The translations under genes were made by a program, and so were the position numbers. Positions 7,104 through 14,177 of a DNA stretch of 14,678 bases are shown one piece after another. Where the stretch lies: the NCBI GenBank assembly GCA_002413325.1, contig DHWT01000292.1, forward strand, positions 1 through 14,678. The letters are read 5' to 3'. Every line of letters begins with the position of its first letter. Positions within the stretch are counted from its first letter, which is position 1. Source of the DNA: Chitinophagaceae bacterium UBA5175 (lineage in GTDB: Bacteria; Bacteroidota; Bacteroidia; Chitinophagales; Chitinophagaceae). The notes under the pieces are model-generated. The model worked only from the letters and a program-made list of their open reading frames with translations. It had not been told where the DNA came from and did no database searches.

Positions 7104-7123
7104 GACTTCTGTTGACGGTATCT

Positions 7124-8368
7124 TCAAACAACACCCACACCCGCACCTGAATCTTCCTTTTTCAGTAAAACAGCTGCAATCACCAGGCTTACAAAGGAGC
7201 AGGTATAAAAAAGGTACCCGTAAGGCACATCTATGAACTGATAAAAAATAAGTAAACTGAGTTTAAAACAGGCCAGGTTGATATTATTCAGTTTCCACTT
7301 TTTTTGCAGCAGGCAAAAACCCATAAACAATAAAGGAACCCCAAAACTCAGTACCAGGAGGGATTTATGCAGGAGTGCGATCCGGTGCGGACCGTAAAAT
7401 TTTGCCAGACCCAGGTTGAGCCAGAAGAATTCAGAACTGTCTTCCCAAACGCGGCCTGCAAAAGCAATATAGTTTCCCGGCAGGTTAATCATCTGTTTAA
7501 GGGTTCCGAATCCAAATGGAATCAAAAAGAACAATAGAATTGAAATCAAACCGGTAACCGAAAAGACAATGAGCTTGCGGTAATTTTTCCGGGCTGCAAA
7601 AAAAAGCAGGCAAGGAATCAGCCAGCCGATCATGCTATACCGGCTCAGCATACAACAGGAAACAGTAATACCCATTAAAAATGCATTCCCGGAAATCAGG
7701 GCCAGGCAGAGCAGGACAAAATAAAAAATGACCACGCCTTCTTCACTCAGGCTGATCAGAAAATGGACATCATTCCTGGCAAAGATCCACCAGAATAATA
7801 ATGCGGTGACGGCGATCTGCCCATAACCGAAATAACTGTTTTTTCTGACCTGTATGATGAACAAAATGATTGCAAAACTGAGTAATACCGACGCCGCGGT
7901 AATCCAGCGCATATCCGCTTTCAGCGCGATGGCAGGTAAATAGGGAAGCCACATGGCCGGCAGATAGATGGGTCGGGTACCATTCCAGATTTCCGGTATC
8001 GGATCATATACGTGTTTCCAGTCGCCATGCAGCAATCGTTCATTCATCACTTTCATGATCGGCAACATATCAGCATAATCCGGATCCAGCGGAATCTGGT
8101 CCAGCCAGTAGCCCGTTGTAATATAGGCCAGCAGTAGCATCACGATCAGTGCCGGCCATTTCAGCCGGGATTCCTTTTTCAGTACCTCCCAGTGCGGAAG
8201 CCGGGCAGCCGGAAGAATCAATATGGAAAAAATAAAAACCAGGCCTGCCACCAGGTAAAGAACGGAAACAACAGCGGCCTGTTTGCCGAGTAAAAGTCCA
8301 TAGCTCCCAAAAAAGCTTTCTGCAGCCAGGGAAATCAATAACAAATTCTTTCCATTATTCAGATTCAT
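7124..8368 (-). CDS. Polytopic membrane protein, GT-C glycosyltransferase-like
   Basis: A 414-residue integral membrane protein with about ten hydrophobic segments (for example 31-53, 72-89, 155-173, 185-197, 211-226, 267-286, 337-354). After the second comes a loop with DPDYAD (95-100), then YDPIPEIWNG and RPIYLP (131-136). An acidic DxD in the first large outer loop is the hallmark of GT-C transferases using polyprenyl-phosphate sugars (GT87/GT39-like, DUF2029 type), so a role in envelope glycan synthesis is plausible but not shown. It converges on GH3 with a 20-nt gap that holds no evident terminator, and diverges from fabG. The C-terminus (residues about 403-414) is short and Gly/Val-rich. 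Confidence 0.6.
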   Translation of the reverse strand: MNLNNGKNLLLISLAAESFFGSYGLLLGKQAAVVSVLYLVAGLVFIFSILILPAARLPHWEVLKKESRLKWPALIVMLLLAYITTGYWLDQIPLDPDYADMLPIMKVMNERLLHGDWKHVYDPIPEIWNGTRPIYLPAMWLPYLPAIALKADMRWITAASVLLSFAIILFIIQVRKNSYFGYGQIAVTALLFWWIFARNDVHFLISLSEEGVVIFYFVLLCLALISGNAFLMGITVSCCMLSRYSMIGWLIPCLLFFAARKNYRKLIVFSVTGLISILLFFLIPFGFGTLKQMINLPGNYIAFAGRVWEDSSEFFWLNLGLAKFYGPHRIALLHKSLLVLSFGVPLLFMGFCLLQKKWKLNNINLACFKLSLLIFYQFIDVPYGYLFYTCSFVSLVIAAVLLKKEDSGAGVGVV

Positions 8369-8379
8369 GGTTCGCGAAA

Positions 8380-8437
8380 AGGCTCAAATTAATATTTATT
8401 TTTACCTGCAACCTTTTCAGTTTATATATTTGAGCCT
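8380..8437. promoter_or_regulatory. Perfect 10-bp inverted repeat in a divergent promoter region
   Basis: AGGCTCAAAT (8380-8389) and ATTTGAGCCT (8428-8437) are exact reverse complements separated by 38 bp, in the 84-bp gap between the divergent membrane-protein gene and fabG. Each arm overlaps the candidate -7 element of one direction: TATATTTG (8425-8432) for fabG and TTAATTTG (minus, 8392-8385) for the membrane protein. The arms could be operator halves for one regulator, or two promoters of like sequence facing apart. Confidence 0.5.
8425..8432 (+). promoter_or_regulatory. -7 element of the fabG promoter
   Basis: TATATTTG matches TAnnTTTG exactly and lies 20 nt before the fabG ATG at 8453. 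The region about 19-22 nt upstream is T-rich (TTTTTA) and not a clean TTTG. Transcription would start near 8439, so the leader is very short. Confidence 0.5.
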
Positions 8438-8452
8438 GCTTAATGCAATGAA

Positions 8453-9202
8453 ATGAAACTTTTAGAGGGTAAAATTGTGATTGTTACCGGCGCCGCCCGG
8501 GGAATCGGCGAAGCCATTGCGCTCCGGATGGCAGAGCAGGGCGCTCATATTGCGTTTAGTTTTCTATCCAGTGAAGAAAGAGCCAAAGCCCTTGAAGAAA
8601 AACTCCGTTCCTTTGGCGTGAAGGCAAAGGGATATAAAAGTAATGCCGGTTCATACGAAGACTGCGAAAAATTCGTCAGCCAGGTTTTGGAAGAACATGG
8701 CACCGTGGACGTTTGTATAAATAATGCAGGCATATCCAAAGATAGTTTGTTGCTCCGTCTTAATCCCGCGCAATGGGATGAAGTTATGGAAACCAACCTG
8801 AAGAGTGTTTTCAATATGACCAAACAGGTGATACGGCCCATGATGAAAGCGAAAAAAGGATCCATCATCAATATGAGTTCCATTATCGGCATCCGCGGAA
8901 ATGCAGGCCAGTCGAGCTATGCAGCTTCCAAGGCCGGCATCATCGGATTCACAAAATCCGTTGCCCATGAGTTGGGCAGCCGTAATATCCGCTGTAATGC
9001 CATAGCACCCGGCTTCGTGGAAACGGATATGACCCATTACCTTCAGGATGAAGAAAGCGCCAAATCATTTCTTGCCAAGATACCCCTCAATCGTTTCGGA
9101 AGCGCCGCTGAAATTGCGGATACAACCCTGTTCCTGGCTTCAGATATGAGCAGTTATATCACCGGCCAGGTTATCAGCGTCTGCGGGGGACTGAACATAT
9201 AA
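8453..9202 (+). CDS. fabG: 3-oxoacyl-ACP reductase FabG
   Basis: A 249-residue short-chain dehydrogenase that reduces 3-oxoacyl-ACP to 3-hydroxyacyl-ACP with NADPH in fatty-acid elongation. It has the cofactor loop TGAARGIG (12-19), NNAG (90-93), the catalytic set N115, S143, Y156 and K160 (YAASK), and IAPGFVETDM (184-193). Length and these motifs match FabG, although SDR specificity cannot be fixed from motifs alone. The ATG at 8453 gives the standard start directly before the first beta strand. It is intact to its TAA; the truncated SulP frame opens right behind it, so it heads the plus-strand group. Confidence 0.88.
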   Translation: MKLLEGKIVIVTGAARGIGEAIALRMAEQGAHIAFSFLSSEERAKALEEKLRSFGVKAKGYKSNAGSYEDCEKFVSQVLEEHGTVDVCINNAGISKDSLLLRLNPAQWDEVMETNLKSVFNMTKQVIRPMMKAKKGSIINMSSIIGIRGNAGQSSYAASKAGIIGFTKSVAHELGSRNIRCNAIAPGFVETDMTHYLQDEESAKSFLAKIPLNRFGSAAEIADTTLFLASDMSSYITGQVISVCGGLNI

Positions 9203-9244
9203 CGTAATTGATTCATTCGGTATAACCTTGTTAAAATTCCCGGT

Positions 9245-10465
9245 ATGCTGTCCGGAATCGGGGTCATCCTGATTCTGAAACAATTGCCCCATCTGATCGG
9301 CTATGACCGTGATTTTTCCGGTGATGAAACCTTTGTGCAGTTCGACAGCAACAATACTTTTACCGAACTGATCCGTTCTGTAAATCATATTACCCCCCTG
9401 GCACTTGGTATCGGCGTTCTTTCCGTGGCTATCCTGGTGCTTTGGGAGCGGCCTGCATTTAAAAAGAAAAAGATCTTTAAATTTTTCCCAGGACCACTTG
9501 TTGTGGTCATTGCAGGCATCGGTATCCAGGCGTTCTTTCAAACAGCCGGTTCCCGGATATCATTAAATCCGAACCAGTTGGTAAGTTTGCCTGTGGCCAG
9601 TGATTTCGCTTCCTTTGCCGGCTTTTTTATGTTTCCCAAATGGGAATATCTGGGCAACCTCCGGGTTTGGACGGCCGGCCTGACTATCGCAGTGATCGCC
9701 AGCCTGGAAACATTGCTGGGTATTGAAGCAGTGGATAAATTAGATCCAAATAACCGGAGGACGCCAGCCAACCGGGAATTAAAAGCCCAGGGCGTTGGTA
9801 ATATGGTTTCCGGGTTACTAGGCGGACTGCCCCTGACCTCAGTGATCGTCAGAAGTTCAGCCAATGTGGAGGCCGGTGCAAAAAGTAAATTCTCTGCAAT
9901 CCTGCACGGATTTCTGATACTGAGCAGTGTTTTATTTATTCCCGGCCTTCTGAATAAAATTCCGCTCAGTGCCCTGGCCGCCATCCTGATCGTTACGGGT
10001 TACAAACTGGTAAAACCTTCCATGCTGAAAGAAATATATCAGAAGGGGCTGGACCAGTTTGTTCCATTTGTTGTAACCATGGTGGCCATTTTACTTTCGG
10101 ACCTGCTGACCGGGATTCTTATCGGAACTGTAGTAGCTTTATTCTCCCTGATCAGGAGTAACTTTAAATCAGCTGTCATGGTGGTTCATGATGAAAACAA
10201 ATACCTGGGCCGTTTCAGAAAGGATATTTCTTTTCTGAATAAGCCGATCGTAAAGGAAAAACTTGAATCCGTGCCGGCAGATGCTTATGTAATGATCGAT
10301 CTGACACGGGCAGATTTCATTGACCAGGATATTATTGATGTCGTGAATGAATTTCTTCATCACGCCCATTTAAAAAATATCCGTGTTGAAATTAAAAAGA
10401 GCCGGTTTAAATCCGTGCATCAGCTTGTGCATGATCAACCGGCAGCCAGTGAACAGGCTGCCTGA
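9245..10465 (+). CDS. SulP-family anion (bicarbonate-type) transporter, N-terminally truncated, probable pseudogene
   Basis: A 406-residue reading frame covering the middle and end of a SulP transporter. It begins at the conserved GMLSGIGVILILKQLPH segment, which in full-length relatives sits near residue 120, so about 115-120 residues (the first roughly four membrane helices) are absent. What remains includes the SLETLL helix (153-158), NRELKAQGVGN (177-187), the GGLPLTSVIVRSSAN region (193-207), further helices to about 304, and a short STAS-like domain (about 310-395) with MIDLTRADFIDQDIIDVV. In-frame codons upstream reach only to a TGA at 9209-9211. The UraA-type fold needs the lost helices for the substrate site, so transport is unlikely. 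The downstream carbonic anhydrase suggests bicarbonate as the ancestral substrate. The remaining frame has no stops, implying recent loss or an assembly error. Confidence 0.82.
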   Translation: MLSGIGVILILKQLPHLIGYDRDFSGDETFVQFDSNNTFTELIRSVNHITPLALGIGVLSVAILVLWERPAFKKKKIFKFFPGPLVVVIAGIGIQAFFQTAGSRISLNPNQLVSLPVASDFASFAGFFMFPKWEYLGNLRVWTAGLTIAVIASLETLLGIEAVDKLDPNNRRTPANRELKAQGVGNMVSGLLGGLPLTSVIVRSSANVEAGAKSKFSAILHGFLILSSVLFIPGLLNKIPLSALAAILIVTGYKLVKPSMLKEIYQKGLDQFVPFVVTMVAILLSDLLTGILIGTVVALFSLIRSNFKSAVMVVHDENKYLGRFRKDISFLNKPIVKEKLESVPADAYVMIDLTRADFIDQDIIDVVNEFLHHAHLKNIRVEIKKSRFKSVHQLVHDQPAASEQAA

Positions 10466-10497
10466 CAAATATTTTGACCAGAATTAAAAACCATAGC

Positions 10498-11145
10498 ATG
10501 AATTCAATCAATAAATTATTACTGGAAAACAAAGCCTGGGCCGCAGAAAAAAAAGCCGACGACCCGGAATATTTTAAACGACTTTCCCAGATTCAGAAAC
10601 CGGAATTCTTATGGATCGGCTGCAGCGACAGCCGCGTGCCGGCCAATGAAATTACAGGTACCCAGCCCGGGGAGATTTTCGTTCACCGCAATATCGCCAA
10701 CCTGGTGATCCATACCGATGTGAACCTGCTTAGCGTGCTGGAATACGCCGTGGTACACCTGAAAGTGCAACAGGTGATCATATGCGGTCATTATGGCTGC
10801 GGAGGCATCAAGGCGGCCCTGACCAATCATGATTTCAAACAGGTACTGAATATGTGGCTCCGGAATATTAAAGATGTTTACCGCCTGCACCGCGATGAAC
10901 TGGAAGGCATTTCCGACCCTGAAAAAAGAGAAGACCGGCTTACGGAACTCAATGTGCAGGAACAGGTTTTACACCTGGCTAAAACCTCGATCATCCAGCG
11001 CGCCTGGCAGCACCGCAAAGGTCCCGACCTGCACGGACTGGTTTATGGTTTGAAGGACGGGCTCCTCAATACCATATTTACCATGACTTCCGAAAGTTCC
11101 GTAGATCCGCTGTATGCTTATAATGATCTGAGTGAGGAAGGGTAA
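10498..11145 (+). CDS. can: Beta-class carbonic anhydrase
   Basis: A 215-residue zinc enzyme interconverting CO2 and bicarbonate. The zinc ligands and catalytic dyad lie in GCSDSRVP (C42, D44, R46) and GHYGCGG (H98, C101), at the same residue numbers as in E. coli Can. EIFVHRNIANLV and ELNVQEQV are further class signatures. I use the ATG at 10498; a TTG at 10474 would add eight residues without family support, while MNSINKLLLENKAW aligns with the usual N-terminus. It follows the SulP frame by 32 nt, a common pairing in which the enzyme supplies or uses the transported bicarbonate. No clear terminator is seen in the 114 nt after it. Confidence 0.93.
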   Translation: MNSINKLLLENKAWAAEKKADDPEYFKRLSQIQKPEFLWIGCSDSRVPANEITGTQPGEIFVHRNIANLVIHTDVNLLSVLEYAVVHLKVQQVIICGHYGCGGIKAALTNHDFKQVLNMWLRNIKDVYRLHRDELEGISDPEKREDRLTELNVQEQVLHLAKTSIIQRAWQHRKGPDLHGLVYGLKDGLLNTIFTMTSESSVDPLYAYNDLSEEG

Positions 11146-11162
11146 AAACGCAGAACACCAAA

Positions 11163-11176
11163 CGCCTGATGCTTTT
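11163..11176. repeat. Pair of degenerate heptamers
   Basis: CGCCTGA (11163-11169) is followed directly by TGCTTTT (11170-11176) in the gap between can and the crotonase gene. The same arrangement closes the longer heptamer array at 14084-14111 (TGCCTGA, CGCTTTT). The rest of the 11146-11259 gap shows only an AT-rich stretch and no hairpin. Confidence 0.4.
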
Positions 11177-11259
11177 GCCGGCAGTTTACAATTGACAGAT
11201 TAGAAAGTAAAAAATCATAATAGAAGGTCATATATTTTCCAATTTCCGCACCCGAATAT

Positions 11260-12030
11260 TCAGGCCTTGGTAGTCAGGCTTACTATTGCCTTTTGCGCCC
11301 ACCCGGTAGTTACCAGCCGGCCGCTGATTTTGGCGCGTTCCGGCAGGAGCTGTTCCCAGTGAGCGGTACCCTGCCAGAACATTTTTTTTATTTCACGAAC
11401 AGCCTCGGGGCTGGACTGGCTGAGACGATTTACAAGTCTTTGCAGGGAATCATCCAGATCCCGGAGGTTTGTATGAACTTCTGAATAAAGCCCATATATT
11501 TTTGCCCATTCGGCCGTTCGCCAGGAAGCCGCATCCATGGCCAGCTGTGAAAAAGCAGAAAGGCCCAGTTTGCGTTCAACGGCCGGCCCGACAACAAAAG
11601 GGCCGATCCCGATTTCCAGTTCACTGAGTTTTATTTCCGCTCCCGTCAACGCGATCGCATAATCGGCGGCTGCTGCGATCCCGACCCCGCCTCCCACACA
11701 TTTACCCTGTATGCGGGCAATAATAAATTTAGGGCATGTACGCATGCTGTTGATGAGATGGGCAAATCCATTGAAAAAATATTCCCCTTCCAGACTGTTT
11801 TTTATTTGAACAAGCTCTGAAAAAGAAGCCCCCGCACAAAAAGCTTTTTCACCGGAAGATTTCAAAACAATTACACGGATTTCATCATCCAGTCCGGCTT
11901 TCTGAATATGACTGGCAAGATCATTTAACAGGGCCCGGGGCATGGAATTGCTTTGCGGATGAAAGAATTCGATGATCATGGTTTGCCCATGCCTTTCCGA
12001 TTTTACGTATCCGGGCTTTTGATCCGCCAT
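11260..12030 (-). CDS. Enoyl-CoA hydratase/isomerase family protein (crotonase), paa-linked
   Basis: A 256-residue crotonase-fold protein. The oxyanion-hole segments are FCAGASF (64-70) and CVGGGVG (111-117). At the two classical catalytic positions it has G117 (Glu144 in rat crotonase) and E137 in LSELEIG (Glu164), so only the second Glu is kept; this pattern is more like isomerases than standard hydratases. IGPFVVGPAVERK (141-153) follows. Its ATG begins 3 nt after the paaZ stop, so the two are translated from one message, and a step in phenylacetyl-CoA degradation (PaaF/PaaG-like) is the natural guess. It could serve another acyl-CoA pathway. No symbol is given because hydratase and isomerase roles cannot be separated here. 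Confidence 0.82.
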   Translation of the reverse strand: MADQKPGYVKSERHGQTMIIEFFHPQSNSMPRALLNDLASHIQKAGLDDEIRVIVLKSSGEKAFCAGASFSELVQIKNSLEGEYFFNGFAHLINSMRTCPKFIIARIQGKCVGGGVGIAAAADYAIALTGAEIKLSELEIGIGPFVVGPAVERKLGLSAFSQLAMDAASWRTAEWAKIYGLYSEVHTNLRDLDDSLQRLVNRLSQSSPEAVREIKKMFWQGTAHWEQLLPERAKISGRLVTTGWAQKAIVSLTTKA

Positions 12031-12033
12031 ATT

Positions 12034-14076
12034 TTATATTTTTTTCCTGACCATGGTCAGTATGGTTGCAATCATCACCGACTCACCCGAATCATCATAA
12101 ACATCCACATACCATTTTACGATGCCTTTGGGGATATCGTTTTCATCCTTTACATCCTGCGCTGTTTTTTCCTTACAGGTAAAACGCACGCCGATGGATG
12201 TTCCCGGATAAACCGGTTTCAGAAACCGGCATTCATCAATCCCATAATTCAGCAGCACGGGTCCCCTGGCGGCATCTACAAATAATCCGGCTGCTGCACT
12301 GAGTATAAAATACCCATGGGCAACCCGTTTTTCAAATAGGGTATCTTTAAAAGAACCATGCTCCATATGCGCATAAAAATAGTCCCCGCTGATATCCGAA
12401 AAGCGGCTGATATCTTCATCTGTAATTTTCCGGTGTGCTGTATGTACGCTGTCCCCGACCTCCAATTCTTCAAAATATTTTCTGAAAGGATGTTTTTCCT
12501 CCAGTTTTTGTACAGCATGCGCCTGGTAAACCGAAGTGATGGCAGTGAGGCTGTCCGGCGAACCCTGGATCGCAGCTCTTTGCATATAATGTTTTACGCC
12601 GCGGGCCCCGCCCATTTCCTCCCCACCTCCGGCGCGACCCGGACCGCCATGAACGAGCATGGGAAGCGGGGACCCGTGGCCGGTGCTTTCTTTGGCACTT
12701 ACACGGTTCAGCACTAAAATTCTTCCATGATGGGTAGCCGCAGCCACCACATAGGCTTTAGCAGTCTGATCCCTTGAAGTCACGACCGTACTGCAAAGCG
12801 AACCCTTTCCTTTTTTTGAAAGCTGAATGGCTTCTTCCAAATCCCTGTAAGGCATCAGGGTACTTACCGGCCCGAAGGCTTCAATATCATGTACACCGCT
12901 GTTTTCAAAGGGTCTTTCATTCTGCAATAAAACGGGGCTCATGAAGGCGCCCCTGCCTATATCTGCATCGAGAAGCTCCACGCTATCCAGTGAACCATAT
13001 ATTATTTGGGAAGAAGCGAGTAATTTTTGTACCTGTTGTTTCACTTCCTTTCTTTGATCCTGGCCGGCCAGTGAACCCATCCTGACTTTTTCATTCATCG
13101 GGTTACCAATCAGGGTTTGTGCCAGCGCAGCGGAAATGGACCTGCGCATGTCTTCCATCTTATGTACCGGAACAAATATCCGCCGGATCGCCGTGCATTT
13201 TTGTCCCGCTTTCACTGTCATCTCCTTACGCACTTCCTTTACAAAAATTTCCCATTCGGGCATGTCCGGTTCCACGTCTTCACCCAGTACAATACAATTC
13301 AGGGAATCTGCTTCCATAGTGAATGAAACATTTTCCCTCAGTATCGAAGGATTCGATTTTAATTTCAGGCCGGTTGCCGCAGAACCGGTAAACGTGACTA
13401 CATCCTGGGCATCGAGCAGATCGAGCAGGTTGCCCGTGCTGCCACAGAGCAACTGCAGGGCACCTTCGGGCAGGATACCGGAAGCATGGATTTCACGCAC
13501 GACAGCCTCCGTTAAGAAACTGGTGCAGGTGGCCGGTTTCACGATAGCCGGCATGCCGGCCAGCAGGTTGACCGCTATTTTTTCCAGCATCCCCCATACC
13601 GGGAAATTATAGGCATTGATATGAATGGCAACCCCTTCTTTGGGAACCAGGATATGCTGGGCCATAAAGCTGTGGTTCCTGCTGAGGCTGACCGGTTCTC
13701 CGTCTGTGCAAAAAGGCTGATCGGGAAATTTCCTGCGCAGGGAGGCATAGGAAAACAGGTTCCCGATGCCGCCTTCCAGGTCGATCCAGGAATCCGCCCG
13801 GGTCGCGCCCGTCTGGTAACTGATCCGGTAAAATTTTTCGAGATGGCTTTTGAGATGAAGGGCCAGGGCTTTGAGCATCCGGCCTCTTTCATGAAAACTC
13901 ATTTTGCGTAAGGCCGGATTTCCATGCTCCCTTGCATACCGGAGGATTTCCAGGAAATCAAGACCTTTAGTCCCTGCCTGGTACAGGGGAACACCCGTAA
14001 CGGCATCAGCAAGTATTTGTCCGTCTCCCTCGCCTTCGATCCAGCGACCCGTTACAAAGTTTCCAAGCTTTTGCAT
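12034..14076 (-). CDS. paaZ: Bifunctional PaaZ: oxepin-CoA hydrolase / 3-oxo-5,6-dehydrosuberyl-CoA semialdehyde dehydrogenase
   Basis: A 680-residue fusion (681 in E. coli). The MaoC-type hydratase domain opens the oxepin-CoA ring made from phenylacetyl-CoA, and the aldehyde dehydrogenase domain oxidises the semialdehyde formed. The dehydrogenase part (about 1-520) has INAYNFP (153-159), TFTGSAATG (228-236), the general base E255 in TMEAD and nucleophile C294 in GQKCTAIRR, each one residue from the E. coli positions. The hydratase part (about 530-680) has DISGDYFYAHM with D565 and H570, spaced like E. coli D561/H566. Both sites look intact. ATG at 14076. It lies 101 nt after the deoxyhypusine-synthase-like gene and is followed 3 nt later by the crotonase. 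The remaining paa genes are not in view. Confidence 0.94.
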   Translation of the reverse strand: MQKLGNFVTGRWIEGEGDGQILADAVTGVPLYQAGTKGLDFLEILRYAREHGNPALRKMSFHERGRMLKALALHLKSHLEKFYRISYQTGATRADSWIDLEGGIGNLFSYASLRRKFPDQPFCTDGEPVSLSRNHSFMAQHILVPKEGVAIHINAYNFPVWGMLEKIAVNLLAGMPAIVKPATCTSFLTEAVVREIHASGILPEGALQLLCGSTGNLLDLLDAQDVVTFTGSAATGLKLKSNPSILRENVSFTMEADSLNCIVLGEDVEPDMPEWEIFVKEVRKEMTVKAGQKCTAIRRIFVPVHKMEDMRRSISAALAQTLIGNPMNEKVRMGSLAGQDQRKEVKQQVQKLLASSQIIYGSLDSVELLDADIGRGAFMSPVLLQNERPFENSGVHDIEAFGPVSTLMPYRDLEEAIQLSKKGKGSLCSTVVTSRDQTAKAYVVAAATHHGRILVLNRVSAKESTGHGSPLPMLVHGGPGRAGGGEEMGGARGVKHYMQRAAIQGSPDSLTAITSVYQAHAVQKLEEKHPFRKYFEELEVGDSVHTAHRKITDEDISRFSDISGDYFYAHMEHGSFKDTLFEKRVAHGYFILSAAAGLFVDAARGPVLLNYGIDECRFLKPVYPGTSIGVRFTCKEKTAQDVKDENDIPKGIVKWYVDVYDDSGESVMIATILTMVRKKI

Positions 14077-14083
14077 TCTTATA

Positions 14084-14111
14084 CGCTTAACGCTTAATGC
14101 CTGACGCTTTT
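14084..14111. repeat. Four-unit degenerate heptamer array upstream of paaZ
   Basis: The run reads CGCTTAA (14084-14090), CGCTTAA (14091-14097), TGCCTGA (14098-14104), CGCTTTT (14105-14111). The array starts 7 nt upstream of the paaZ ATG. ATGCCTGA (14097-14104) also pairs with TCAGGCAT (14143-14150), so the paaZ leader could fold into an 8-bp stem with a 38-nt loop. Confidence 0.55.
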
Positions 14112-14113
14112 CA

Positions 14114-14123
14114 GTTCATGAAC
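14114..14123. promoter_or_regulatory. 10-bp perfect palindrome upstream of paaZ, possible operator
   Basis: GTTCATGAAC is fully self-complementary and sits 38 nt upstream of the paaZ ATG. Regulators of phenylacetate genes are often TetR-type proteins that bind palindromes, so an operator is possible. A weak -7-like string, TGAATTTG (minus, 14146-14139), lies just upstream. A palindrome of this length can arise by chance. Confidence 0.28.
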
Positions 14124-14177
14124 AAGCGTGTAAACCGCAAATTCAGGCATCTTGCTTTTAGTTAGCTATTACCGTTC

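Noticed and set aside
7104..7123. Possible terminator between the converging GH3 and membrane-protein genes
   Set aside because: The 20-nt gap contains no inverted repeat or T-run on either strand.
10474..10497. Upstream TTG start for the carbonic anhydrase
   Set aside because: The ATG at 10498 places the zinc ligands at the same residue numbers as E. coli Can; the extra eight residues have no family counterpart.
11170..11190. TGCCGGCA palindrome after the carbonic anhydrase as a terminator
   Set aside because: It has no loop and no following U-run, so it would not form a terminator hairpin.
13117..13612. Several 66-158 codon plus-strand ORFs opposite paaZ
   Set aside because: All are overlaps with the well-supported PaaZ frame and show no domains.
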